NCBI GenBank assembly: GCA_964605205.1
Contig: CAZSBL010000095.1
Coordinates: 1 to 13,437 of the forward strand
DNA length: 13,437 nt
Source of the DNA: JAWVYT01 sp964605205
Lineage (GTDB): Bacteria; Gemmatimonadota; Gemmatimonadetes; Longimicrobiales; RSA9
Direction: 5' to 3'
The notes beneath the pieces were generated by a model that worked only from the letters and a program-made list of their open reading frames with translations, was not told the DNA's origin and made no database searches. Position numbers and translations under genes: made by a program. Of the stretch, positions 1-6,504 are shown piece after piece (within the stretch, counting starts at the first letter, position 1; every line of letters starts with the position of its first letter).

Positions 1-1494
1 GTCCGGGACCTTGAAGTCCGCCAGCGCGCCCCGGCACCATTCCTTGATCTCTTCACCGGTGATGATCGCGCCTTCGACGGGCACGACACACGCGCATACC
101 TGCTCGCCGAGGACGTCGTGCGGGAGCCCCACCACGGCCACATCCATCACGGCCGGGTGGGCCTGCAGTCGATCCTCGACCTCGCGGGGGTACACATTGA
201 ACCCACCGCGGATAATGAGCTCCTTCCGCCGGCCCACGATATGGAGGTAGCCCTCCTCATCGACCATGCCGAGATCGCCCGTCAGGAAGTACCCATCGTC
301 GTCGAACGAATGGGACGTCTCCCCGGGCTGTCGGTAGTAGCCCTTCATCACTCCGGGTCCTCTTACCCCGATCTCGCCCAAACTTTCCTCCGGCAGCACA
401 CTGCCGTCGAAATCGAGGACCCGGAGTTCCACATTGGCAAGGGGCGTGCCCACGGTGTGGACCTGCTTCTCTTCCGGGTCATCGGGACGGGTCACGGTCA
501 CCGTGGACGCCGTCTCCGTGAGAGAGTACGCGACGCACAGCTCGGGGACCAGCCCCTTCTGGATCCGGCGGACCAGATCGTCGCCCACCGGCGCGCCGGC
601 CACGATCCCCGTACGCAGACTCGACACGTCGAAGTCGCCGGCCTCCAGCGCCCGCAGCTCCGTGACGAACACGGTCGGCACGCCGTAGTGCACCGTGGCG
701 GCGTGGCGCTCGATCAATTCGAGTGCCTCCGCCGGTTCGAACTTCTCCTGGAGCACCAGGCTCGCGCCGGCCACCAACGTGCCCAGGATCCCCGGTCCCA
801 GCCCGAAGACGTGGAAGACCGTGGTCACACCGAAGACCACATCCCGGGCCGTCACGCCAATGGCATCCACCGTGGCGCCCGCCGTCTCCAGCAGGCTGGC
901 GTGGGTCAGCGCCACCCCCTTCGGCTTCCCCATGGTCCCGGAGGTATACATGATGGCGAACACATCGTCCGGCACGGCTTCCGCCGTCTCGAGGTCACGC
1001 CCTTCCCCGCTCGAGAGCAGGTCCTCGAACTGGTAGATCCGGTCGTCGTACCAGAGGTCCGCCGGCCCCACCGTCACCAGGTACTGCAGCTCCGGCAGGG
1101 AGGTCAGAAACCCCTCGAACAGCTCCAGGTAGTCGGTGCCACCGAAGTCCTCGGCGCTGACCACTGCCGCCGCCTCGCTGTGGCGGAGCATGTACCGCAG
1201 CTCCGGCAGCGTGTAGCGGGGGTTCAACGGCACGATCACCGCGCCGAGCTTGGCCGCGGCGAACATCGACACCACGAACTCCGGCCAGTTCGGCAGGTCC
1301 AGGGCGATCCGGTCGCCGGCCTCGATGCCGAGCTGCTGCAGCCCGGCGGCCAGCGCCTTCGCCTGCTGGTCGACCTGGCCGTACGTGAGACGCTGGTCCC
1401 CCGAAATCAAGAAGACGCGGTCGGGGTCCTCCGCGACCCGCGCCTCCAGCGCCTCGGCGACCGTCCTGCCCTTCACGCGCTCGACGAGCGCCAT
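1..1494 (-). CDS. Long-chain/medium-chain acyl-CoA synthetase (AMP-forming, FadD-like), 3' end cut by window edge
   Basis: ANL-superfamily ligase that activates a carboxylic acid, probably a fatty acid, with ATP and CoA via an acyl-adenylate in the cytoplasm. The reading frame is open from ATG 1494 to the left edge (498 codons). Visible motifs: P-loop YTSGTMGKPKG at residues 183-193, the YSLTE motif at 323-327, TGD with the ATP-ribose Asp at 405-407, and the hinge region GRRKELIIRGG at 421-431. The sequence ends at ADFKVPD, just before the expected C-terminal catalytic lysine motif, so only about 15-30 residues should be missing. The start is supported by a GGAGG ribosome binding site 4 nt upstream. 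The P-loop has Met188 where Thr or Ser is usual. It lies downstream of aroB but has its own promoter-like sequence. Exact substrate is not readable: it could be a fatty-acid, aryl or other acid CoA ligase. Confidence 0.92.
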   Translation of the reverse strand, partial: MALVERVKGRTVAEALEARVAEDPDRVFLISGDQRLTYGQVDQQAKALAAGLQQLGIEAGDRIALDLPNWPEFVVSMFAAAKLGAVIVPLNPRYTLPELRYMLRHSEAAAVVSAEDFGGTDYLELFEGFLTSLPELQYLVTVGPADLWYDDRIYQFEDLLSSGEGRDLETAEAVPDDVFAIMYTSGTMGKPKGVALTHASLLETAGATVDAIGVTARDVVFGVTTVFHVFGLGPGILGTLVAGASLVLQEKFEPAEALELIERHAATVHYGVPTVFVTELRALEAGDFDVSSLRTGIVAGAPVGDDLVRRIQKGLVPELCVAYSLTETASTVTVTRPDDPEEKQVHTVGTPLANVELRVLDFDGSVLPEESLGEIGVRGPGVMKGYYRQPGETSHSFDDDGYFLTGDLGMVDEEGYLHIVGRRKELIIRGGFNVYPREVEDRLQAHPAVMDVAVVGLPHDVLGEQVCACVVPVEGAIITGEEIKEWCRGALADFKVPD

Positions 1495-1520
1495 CACGCC
1501 TCCGTCCGGAGTAATCGAAA

Positions 1521-1543
1521 CCCGCCCCACCTTTCGGGGCGGG
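1521..1543 (-). terminator. Perfect 8-bp GC hairpin between aroB and the acyl-CoA synthetase
   Basis: CCCGCCCC (1521-1528) pairs exactly with GGGGCGGG (1536-1543) around a 7-nt loop. Read on the minus strand it is followed by TTTCGATT, a short imperfect U tract. It can therefore be an intrinsic terminator for aroB transcripts. It also lies inside the predicted leader of the downstream synthetase gene, so it could act as an attenuator instead. The weak U tract makes a terminator call tentative. Confidence 0.5.
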
Positions 1544-1565
1544 CGTTCCCACCAAAAACCGAGGA

Positions 1566-1594
1566 AAGATACAGGCGCTCGGAAATAGCGTCAA
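1566..1594 (-). promoter_or_regulatory. Predicted sigma70-type promoter of the acyl-CoA synthetase gene
   Basis: On the minus strand a -35 box TTGACG (1594-1589) is separated by 17 nt from a -10 box TATCTT (1571-1566). The -35 overlaps the stop codon of aroB. A start site near 1559 would give a leader of about 65 nt containing the hairpin at 1521-1543. Spacing and both hexamers are close to consensus, and the -10 resembles those of two other promoters here. Confidence 0.55.
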
Positions 1595-2724
1595 ACGGCG
1601 TGGGGCCCCGCGTGACCGGGTCCGAGCACGGCCGCCACCTCCTCGGTGGCGACGGGGCGGGTCCAGTCTCCCTCGTAACGCGCGGCGCTGCCGATTCTCT
1701 CGATCAGGGCGTAGCGGACCCGTCCCTCCCGCGCCTTCTTGTCGGAGCGAGCGGACTCGAGGACCGCGGCCGTGTCCACGTGATCGGGGACTTCGGTGGG
1801 CAGACCCAGTGAAGACAGGACCGTCTCGATCCGTTCCGCCGTACCCGCTTCCGTAACGCCGATCCGCTCCCCCAGCCGGGCCTCCGCCACCATCCCGATG
1901 GCCACGGCCTGACCGTGGTGGATCGAGTACGCCGTGGCCCGCTCCACGCCGTGGCCCACGGTATGGCCGAAGTTGAGCACGGCCCGCTCCCCGGCCTCCG
2001 CCGCGTCCCGGCCGACCACGGCGGCCTTGATCCGGATCGACCCGCGGATCAGCCGGTCCAGCGCCGGGCCCGATCGCGCCAGGATCGGACCGACGGAGCC
2101 GGCCACGAAGTCGAAGTACTCAGCGTCGGCGATGGCGCCGTGCTTGACCGCCTCGGCGAGCCCCGTTCGGAATTCGTCGTCGGGGAGCGTATCGAGCACC
2201 CCCGGATCCACCACCACCAGCGCCGGGTGATGGAACGCGCCCACCAGGTTCTTCCCGGCCCGCAGGTCGAGCCCCGTCTTCCCGCCCAGCGCCGCGTCGA
2301 TCATTCCCAGGAGGGATGTGGGCACCGGCACGTAGGCCACGCCCCGGGCGTAGGAAGCGGCCGCGAACCCGGCCAGGTCCGTCGTCACCCCGCCACCGAC
2401 GCCCACCACGCAGCCATCCCGGCCCAGCTCCATGGCGCCGAGCCCCTCGACCAGCTCCACCCACCGGTCCGTGGTCTTGCTCGCCTCACCCGCCGGGAAG
2501 GAGAACAGCTCGGCTCGATGGCCGGTCTCCACCAGCGTGTCCCGGATACGCGACGCGTACAGGTCCGCCACGGTCTCGTCCGCCACCACGGCGTACGCCG
2601 GCGCGCTTATGCGCTCCGCCAGCAGCGCCGACAGGGCATCCAGGAGACCGCGCTCCAGCACGATCTCCGTTCGGGCTGCCGCCAGCTCCGGCTCCAGTGT
2701 GTACGTCTCTCTCGTCTCGTCCAT
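1591..2724 (-). CDS. aroB: 3-dehydroquinate synthase
   Basis: Converts DAHP to 3-dehydroquinate, the second step of the shikimate pathway to aromatic amino acids, using NAD and a divalent metal in the cytoplasm. The 377-residue product has the usual family length. Diagnostic segments are GGGVTTDLAGF (110-120, NAD binding), GGKTG (147-151), LAEAVKHG (189-196), NFGHTVGHGVE (251-261) and IHHG (268-271). Likely metal ligands, by comparison with the fungal enzyme, are Glu191, His254 and His270. The open frame extends upstream to 3114, but that part overlaps the metallopeptidase gene and is low-complexity Arg/Gly/Pro. ATG 2724, giving MDETRE, is therefore the chosen start, with only a weak GAAG-type ribosome site. 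It lies 131 bp downstream of the HELVH lipoprotein gene on the same strand and may have its own promoter. Confidence 0.97.
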   Translation of the reverse strand: MDETRETYTLEPELAAARTEIVLERGLLDALSALLAERISAPAYAVVADETVADLYASRIRDTLVETGHRAELFSFPAGEASKTTDRWVELVEGLGAMELGRDGCVVGVGGGVTTDLAGFAAASYARGVAYVPVPTSLLGMIDAALGGKTGLDLRAGKNLVGAFHHPALVVVDPGVLDTLPDDEFRTGLAEAVKHGAIADAEYFDFVAGSVGPILARSGPALDRLIRGSIRIKAAVVGRDAAEAGERAVLNFGHTVGHGVERATAYSIHHGQAVAIGMVAEARLGERIGVTEAGTAERIETVLSSLGLPTEVPDHVDTAAVLESARSDKKAREGRVRYALIERIGSAARYEGDWTRPVATEEVAAVLGPGHAGPHAV

Positions 2725-2765
2725 GGTGTCTTCAGCTTCGCAGGCCGGTGGCCGAGGAACAATCC

Positions 2766-2799
2766 CGGTCCGGCAACACTTCTTCCACGGTCGGGCAAC
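2766..2799 (-). repeat. 12-bp direct repeat, two copies 22 bp apart, upstream of aroB
   Basis: On the plus strand CGGTCCGGCAAC (2766-2777) and CGGTCGGGCAAC (2788-2799) differ at one base. Their starts are 22 bp apart, about two helical turns, so both would lie on one face of DNA. They sit in the 131-bp non-coding spacer 42-75 bp before the aroB start. A regulator operator is possible; no regulator is identified. Confidence 0.45.
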
Positions 2800-2855
2800 G
2801 CTGCAAGAACCGGACGACTCGCCCCACCCGGTGGGATCCCGCGGCCCGCCCGATG

Positions 2856-4100
2856 TCAGGACCCGTTCCGGCCGTCCTCCTCCAGCGCCCTCAGCTCCGG
2901 CAGCGCCCGGTCGGACACGCTCCCCTCTGCGACAACGGCACGGAGCACGGCGCGCCCGTCGTGCTCGAAGCGCTCCACGCTCCGGGCGATGCCGATGGAA
3001 CGGAACCGCTCCGCGAAGGCGTCGGCGGCCGCGTCGTCGTCCCAGACGGAGTACCAGACCAGGGCCTGCTCCCCGCCGGGTCCACGGAGGAGCGCGAACC
3101 GGTCTCCGTCCCACCCCCGGGCCCCTCCGGCGTGGTCCTCCCCGAGATGCTCGACCAGGAGGATCGACACCTCGAGCTGGCCGAGGGTGTTCGAGTACAC
3201 CACGTCCCAGCCCTGGCCCGCCGGGCCCAGCTCCACCTCCGTGGGCCGATCCCGCTCACCCAGGAACCGGGCCTCGGGTGCCAGGACCTGCTCGGTGGAC
3301 TGGGGGAGCAGCCCGCCGAAGGGGATCGGCGGCCCGTCCCCGGCCCCGGCCCGGAAGAGTGCCTGCACGAAGCCGGCGCCGGCCATATACGGGAAGAGGA
3401 GCGTCTCCTTCACGAGCCGCGGCGCCCGCCGGAAGACGGGGAACTGGCGGTTCTCCGCCTCCAGCGCCGGCCGCAGGAGCTGCGAGAGGTCCGGGAGCGC
3501 GGCGATGTCCATGGGCTGGCCGCTCATCCGGGCGGCCTGGAGCGCCACCATGACCAGGGTGGCCTGCCCCTCGGCGGCGGCCTGGGCGGCCATCCGCCGG
3601 TCGTTGCCTCGCTCCTTGGCCACGAGGGAATCGAGGTCGGTGTGCTGGTCCTGGAGGGCGTGGACCAGCTCGTGGGCCACCACGGGGCCGGCCGTCTCCG
3701 CCGTCGCCTCATCAAGGACGTAGAGCCGATCGGTGGCCGGGTCGTAGTACCCCACCACCTGCTCGGTGTAGAGGTCGAGGAGCATGCCCCGGAGGTCGAG
3801 GGTGTCGGGCAGGAGCCCGAACGCCTTGTACGCCCGCTCCATCCCGTCCAGCTCCTCGGGGCCCAGCTCGTCCTCGAGCTGCCCCTCGATGAAGGCCCGG
3901 GCATCCTCCCGCGACTGCATGGCGAACTGCACCTCGCGGCGGACCTCCATCCCGCTGACCTCGGCGATGGCGGGGAGGAGCGAGTCGATCATGAGCCGGA
4001 GCTCGTCGTCGGACATCCCGGTCTGGGCCTCGCACGCCGACACTCCGGTACCGAAGGCGAGGACCAGGAGGAAGAACCCGATTTTAGTGAGGGTCTTCAT
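2856..4100 (-). CDS. Putative lipoprotein zinc metallopeptidase with HELVH motif
   Basis: Predicted cell-envelope lipoprotein of 414 residues. A signal peptide of about 22 residues ends in a VSA-Cys lipobox (Cys23). The zincin motif HELVH is at 143-147 within HELVHALQDQH, and a candidate third ligand Glu177 lies in AAAEGQAT, about 30 residues on, as in gluzincin-type peptidases. The preceding segment VVGYYDPATDRLYVLDE is well ordered, while the C-terminal half (about 245-405) matches no domain I recognise. The start ATG 4100 has a GGAGAAAGG ribosome site. It overlaps the end of folK by 17 nt, so translation is probably coupled. Activity and substrate are inferred from the motif only; it might be a catalytically inactive relative. 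It could serve envelope protein turnover. Confidence 0.8.
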   Translation of the reverse strand: MKTLTKIGFFLLVLAFGTGVSACEAQTGMSDDELRLMIDSLLPAIAEVSGMEVRREVQFAMQSREDARAFIEGQLEDELGPEELDGMERAYKAFGLLPDTLDLRGMLLDLYTEQVVGYYDPATDRLYVLDEATAETAGPVVAHELVHALQDQHTDLDSLVAKERGNDRRMAAQAAAEGQATLVMVALQAARMSGQPMDIAALPDLSQLLRPALEAENRQFPVFRRAPRLVKETLLFPYMAGAGFVQALFRAGAGDGPPIPFGGLLPQSTEQVLAPEARFLGERDRPTEVELGPAGQGWDVVYSNTLGQLEVSILLVEHLGEDHAGGARGWDGDRFALLRGPGGEQALVWYSVWDDDAAADAFAERFRSIGIARSVERFEHDGRAVLRAVVAEGSVSDRALPELRALEEDGRNGS

Positions 4101-4593
4101 GCAGCAGCCTTTCTCCGGCCATGATCCGTTGCATCCCTTCCGGCGACGACGCCGCCTCGTGCTCCCCGAGCCGCTCCCCCGTCCGGGGGTCCTCCACCTC
4201 CGGGGCCAGCTCCAGGAGCGGGACCAGGACGAACGGTCGCTGGTGCATGCGCGGGTGCGGCACGGTCAACCCTTCCCGATCCACCACCTCACGGCCGTGC
4301 AGGAGCACGTCGATATCCAGGGTGCGGGGCGCGTTCCGGAAGGTACGCTCCCGGTTTCGTTCCCGCTCGATGGCCCGGGCGGTTTCGAGCACCTCGACGG
4401 GGCCCGCGTCGGTCTCGACCCGGGCCACCAGGTTCAGGAACCGGGGCTGGTCCTCGTACCCCACGGGTTCGGTCTCCCAGACCGACGAGACGCCGGTCAG
4501 CCCGAAGGCCTCGTCCAGTCGGCGGAGCGCGTGGCCCAGGTGTGCCCGGCGGTCGCCGACGTTGGAGCCGAGCCCGAGGTAGACGGTGGCCAC
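4084..4593 (-). CDS. folK: 2-amino-4-hydroxy-6-hydroxymethyldihydropteridine pyrophosphokinase (HPPK)
   Basis: Transfers pyrophosphate from ATP to 6-hydroxymethyl-7,8-dihydropterin in folate synthesis, in the cytoplasm. The 169-residue length is normal. Recognisable parts are YLGLGSNVGDR at the N terminus (5-15), ETEPVGYEDQPRFLN (40-54), RNAPRTLDIDVLL (86-98) with the Mg-binding Asp93 and Asp95, and VPHPRMHQRPFVLVPL (111-126). The start is GTG 4593 with a GGAG site six nt upstream. It begins 13 nt after the cupin gene and its last 17 nt overlap the HELVH lipoprotein gene. Other folate genes (folB, folP) are not beside it. Confidence 0.97.
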   Translation of the reverse strand: MATVYLGLGSNVGDRRAHLGHALRRLDEAFGLTGVSSVWETEPVGYEDQPRFLNLVARVETDAGPVEVLETARAIERERNRERTFRNAPRTLDIDVLLHGREVVDREGLTVPHPRMHQRPFVLVPLLELAPEVEDPRTGERLGEHEAASSPEGMQRIMAGERLLHEDPH

Positions 4594-4606
4594 CGGTCTC
4601 CGACCG

Positions 4607-5053
4607 CTAGCTCCGGCCGTACTCGTCCTGGAGGCGGACCACGTCGTCGAGCTCGGGCGTGGACGCCTCCAGGATATCCACGTCGGTGACCGCCTCCATC
4701 CGGTGGATGGTGCCGGGGGTGAGGCGGTAGCTCCACCCCTCGTCCACCAGCTCCTCCTCCAGCGCGTCGGGATCGGTCCCCACCAGGAACTTCATCTGCC
4801 CGGTGAGGAGGTGAAGCGTCTCGTCTTTCTTCTCGTGGTACTGGAGCGAGAGCATGTGCCCCTGGTGCACGTGCAGGATCTTGCCCACGTACCGGTCGGT
4901 GTGGGCCCAGATCAGCTCGTAGCCCCACGGCTTCTCGACCGTCACCGGCTGGAACCGCCCCGCCTCGGTGCCCGGCTCCAGCTCCCCGGCGTCCCGGACC
5001 TGCGACCCGCCCGGGGTGTCCGGGTCTCTCTCCTGCGAGCTGTTACTCGTCAT
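4607..5053 (-). CDS. Stand-alone cupin related to mannose-6-phosphate isomerase type II
   Basis: Small cytoplasmic cupin of 148 residues resembling the C-terminal isomerase domain of bifunctional ManC/AlgA-type proteins. The first 35 residues look disordered. The core starts at VEKPWGYELIW (39-49), a hallmark of this family. It continues with SLQYHEKKDETLHLLTG (69-85: His73, Glu78, Gly85, cupin motif 1) and TPGTIHRME (112-120: His117, motif 2), so the metal site appears intact. No nucleotidyltransferase domain is attached. It may interconvert mannose-6-phosphate and fructose-6-phosphate, but a binding or other isomerase role is equally possible. ATG 5053 has a GAGG ribosome site 8 nt upstream and overlaps the 3' end of tyrS by 11 nt, suggesting translational coupling. 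Confidence 0.88.
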   Translation of the reverse strand: MTSNSSQERDPDTPGGSQVRDAGELEPGTEAGRFQPVTVEKPWGYELIWAHTDRYVGKILHVHQGHMLSLQYHEKKDETLHLLTGQMKFLVGTDPDALEEELVDEGWSYRLTPGTIHRMEAVTDVDILEASTPELDDVVRLQDEYGRS

Positions 5054-6290
5054 CGGTGAACCTCACACGCGCGAATTTCCGTTTCCCCCGCCGGAGCACC
5101 CGCTCCTGGCCGGGCTCTGCCGATACCGTGGCGTTGCGGTCTTCGACGGTCTCGCCGTCCACCGCCACGGCCCCCTGCTCGATGAGTCGGGTGGCCTCCG
5201 AGTTGGACGAAGCCAGGCCGGCCACCACCAGGAGACCCGGGACCCAGACGGCGCCGTCGTCGTATCGGACCTTGTCGTGTCCGAGCCAGACCGCCACCTC
5301 GGGCATCGCGTCCGGGTCCTCCTTCTTCCGGAAGACCGTGTCGAAGTGCTGGCGGCCCGCCTGCGCCCCCGTCTTGCCGTGGTACGTCTCGGTGATCAGC
5401 CACGCCAGGTTGCGCTTCGCCTCGTACGGATCGTCCTCGACATCGTCCAGCGCCGCGGCCAGCTCATCGCCGGTCAGCCCGCTGGCCAGCTCGTACCACT
5501 CGGCCAGCAGCGCATCGGGGATGGACATGGTCTTCCCGTACATCTCCTCCGGCGGCTCGCTGATGCCGATGTAGTTGTCGTAGCTCTTGCTCATCTTCTG
5601 CTCGCCGTCGGTGCCCCGGAGCAGCGGCATGATGAGGCAGACCTGGGGCGGCTGGCCGTAGCGCTCCTGGATCGTGCGGGTCATGACCAGGTTGAACTTC
5701 TGGTCGCTCCCGCCCAGCTCCACGTCGGCGCCCAGCGCCACCGAGTCGTACGCCTGCATGAGCGGGTACATCAACTCCATCATGCTGATGGGCCGGCTCT
5801 CGGCCATCCGCTTCTCGAAGTCGTCGCGCTCCAGCATCCGGGCCACCGTGTAGCTGCCGGTGAGCTCGAGGATGTCCGCCAGGTTCAGCGGCGCCAGCCA
5901 CTTGCTGTTGTACTCCACCCGCACCCGATCCACGTCCAGGATCTTCCCGACCTGGGCCGCGTACGTCCGGGCGTTTGCCTCGATCTCCGACGGCGAGAGC
6001 GTGGGCCGCGTCTCACTCCGGCCGCTCGGGTCCCCCACCCGCGCCGTGTAGTCGCCCACCACGAACACCACCTGGTGACCCAGCTCCTGGAAGGTCTTCA
6101 GCTTCCGGATGCTCACCGCGTGCCCGATGTGCAGGTCCGGCCGCGTCGGGTCGAACCCCTGCTTGACGACCAGGGGCCGGCCCTCCTCCCGGCTCTTCTC
6201 CAGCTTCTCCGCCAGCTCCTCCTCCGGCACGATCTCCAGCGCCCCGTGGCGGATGGCGTCCATCTGCTCGTCGACCGATGGGAAACTCAC
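5043..6290 (-). CDS. tyrS: Tyrosyl-tRNA synthetase (TyrZ-like bacterial type)
   Basis: Class I aminoacyl-tRNA synthetase charging tRNA-Tyr in the cytoplasm. It has 415 residues. The HIGH motif is exact (54-57, in DLHIGHA), GGSDQ lies at 193-197, and KMSKS at 232-236. A C-terminal S4-like RNA-binding domain spans about 350-415, including SEATRLIEQGAVAVDGETV. The short KQGFDPT segment before HIGH and the single KMSKS fit the TyrZ subgroup. The start is GTG 6290 with an AAGGA ribosome site six nt upstream. It is the first gene of a likely four-gene operon with the cupin, folK and the HELVH lipoprotein. A TTGACA promoter candidate lies about 100 bp upstream, and a short upstream reading frame overlaps the start. 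Confidence 0.97.
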   Translation of the reverse strand: MSFPSVDEQMDAIRHGALEIVPEEELAEKLEKSREEGRPLVVKQGFDPTRPDLHIGHAVSIRKLKTFQELGHQVVFVVGDYTARVGDPSGRSETRPTLSPSEIEANARTYAAQVGKILDVDRVRVEYNSKWLAPLNLADILELTGSYTVARMLERDDFEKRMAESRPISMMELMYPLMQAYDSVALGADVELGGSDQKFNLVMTRTIQERYGQPPQVCLIMPLLRGTDGEQKMSKSYDNYIGISEPPEEMYGKTMSIPDALLAEWYELASGLTGDELAAALDDVEDDPYEAKRNLAWLITETYHGKTGAQAGRQHFDTVFRKKEDPDAMPEVAVWLGHDKVRYDDGAVWVPGLLVVAGLASSNSEATRLIEQGAVAVDGETVEDRNATVSAEPGQERVLRRGKRKFARVRFTDDE

Positions 6291-6331
6291 GTTCGTCCTT
6301 GCTCGATGTGCTCGATGTGGAAGTCCTGCAC
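6287..6331 (-). other. Possible 14-codon upstream ORF overlapping the tyrS start
   Basis: On the minus strand a GTG at 6331 opens a 14-codon frame (VQDFHIEHIEQGRT) whose TGA at 6289-6287 overlaps the tyrS GTG in a GTGA junction. Two tandem copies of the 9-mer CATCGAGCA (6317-6300) lie inside it and encode the repeated HIEHIE. The tyrS ribosome site sits within this frame, a layout seen in translational coupling. No clear ribosome site precedes the GTG, so it may simply be leader sequence. Confidence 0.25.
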
Positions 6332-6362
6332 CCGCGTATCTTCACCTGCGATGGAGGCCGCA

Positions 6363-6391
6363 AACTTCCGGCCGCGGGGTGGGAGTGTCAA
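6363..6391 (-). promoter_or_regulatory. Candidate tyrS operon promoter
   Basis: On the minus strand a perfect -35 consensus TTGACA (6391-6386) is followed after 17 nt by GAAGTT (6368-6363), a weak -10. A start site near 6356 would give a leader of about 66 nt before the tyrS GTG. Position and orientation fit; the poor -10 lowers confidence. Confidence 0.4.
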
Positions 6392-6442
6392 GCCACGCCA
6401 CGAATCCCGTTGCACTGCGCCGGTCCCGAGCAGGGCTCCCGA

Positions 6443-6471
6443 TTACGCGACCCGACGCCCGCCCGTATCTT
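6443..6471 (+). promoter_or_regulatory. Candidate promoter of the DUF2891 gene
   Basis: A -10 element TATCTT (6466-6471), in the context CCCGTATCTTG, is preceded after 17 nt by a weak -35 TTACGC (6443-6448). Transcription would start near 6478, about 27 nt before the ATG at 6505. The -10 has the same GTATCTT core as the acyl-CoA synthetase promoter. Confidence 0.4.
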
Positions 6472-6504
6472 GTACCCAACCTCAACCACGAACGCACCAC
6501 GCCC

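Noticed and set aside
2725..3114. N-terminal extension of the aroB frame by 130 codons
   Set aside because: It is low-complexity Arg/Gly/Pro sequence and overlaps the HELVH lipoprotein gene. The AroB family starts near MDETRE.
118..4124. Plus-strand open frames of 564 and 602 codons (118-1812, 1915-3723, 2316-4124)
   Set aside because: All run antisense to the acyl-CoA synthetase, aroB, HELVH lipoprotein and folK, whose motifs are intact. Their composition is typical of shadow frames.
6109..6504. N-terminal extension of the DUF2891 frame
   Set aside because: It runs antisense to the tyrS start and would bury an obvious signal peptide inside the protein.
6291..6504. T-box or tyrosine riboswitch upstream of tyrS
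   Set aside because: I find no T-box consensus sequence and no extended conserved stem structure in the 214-bp spacer.
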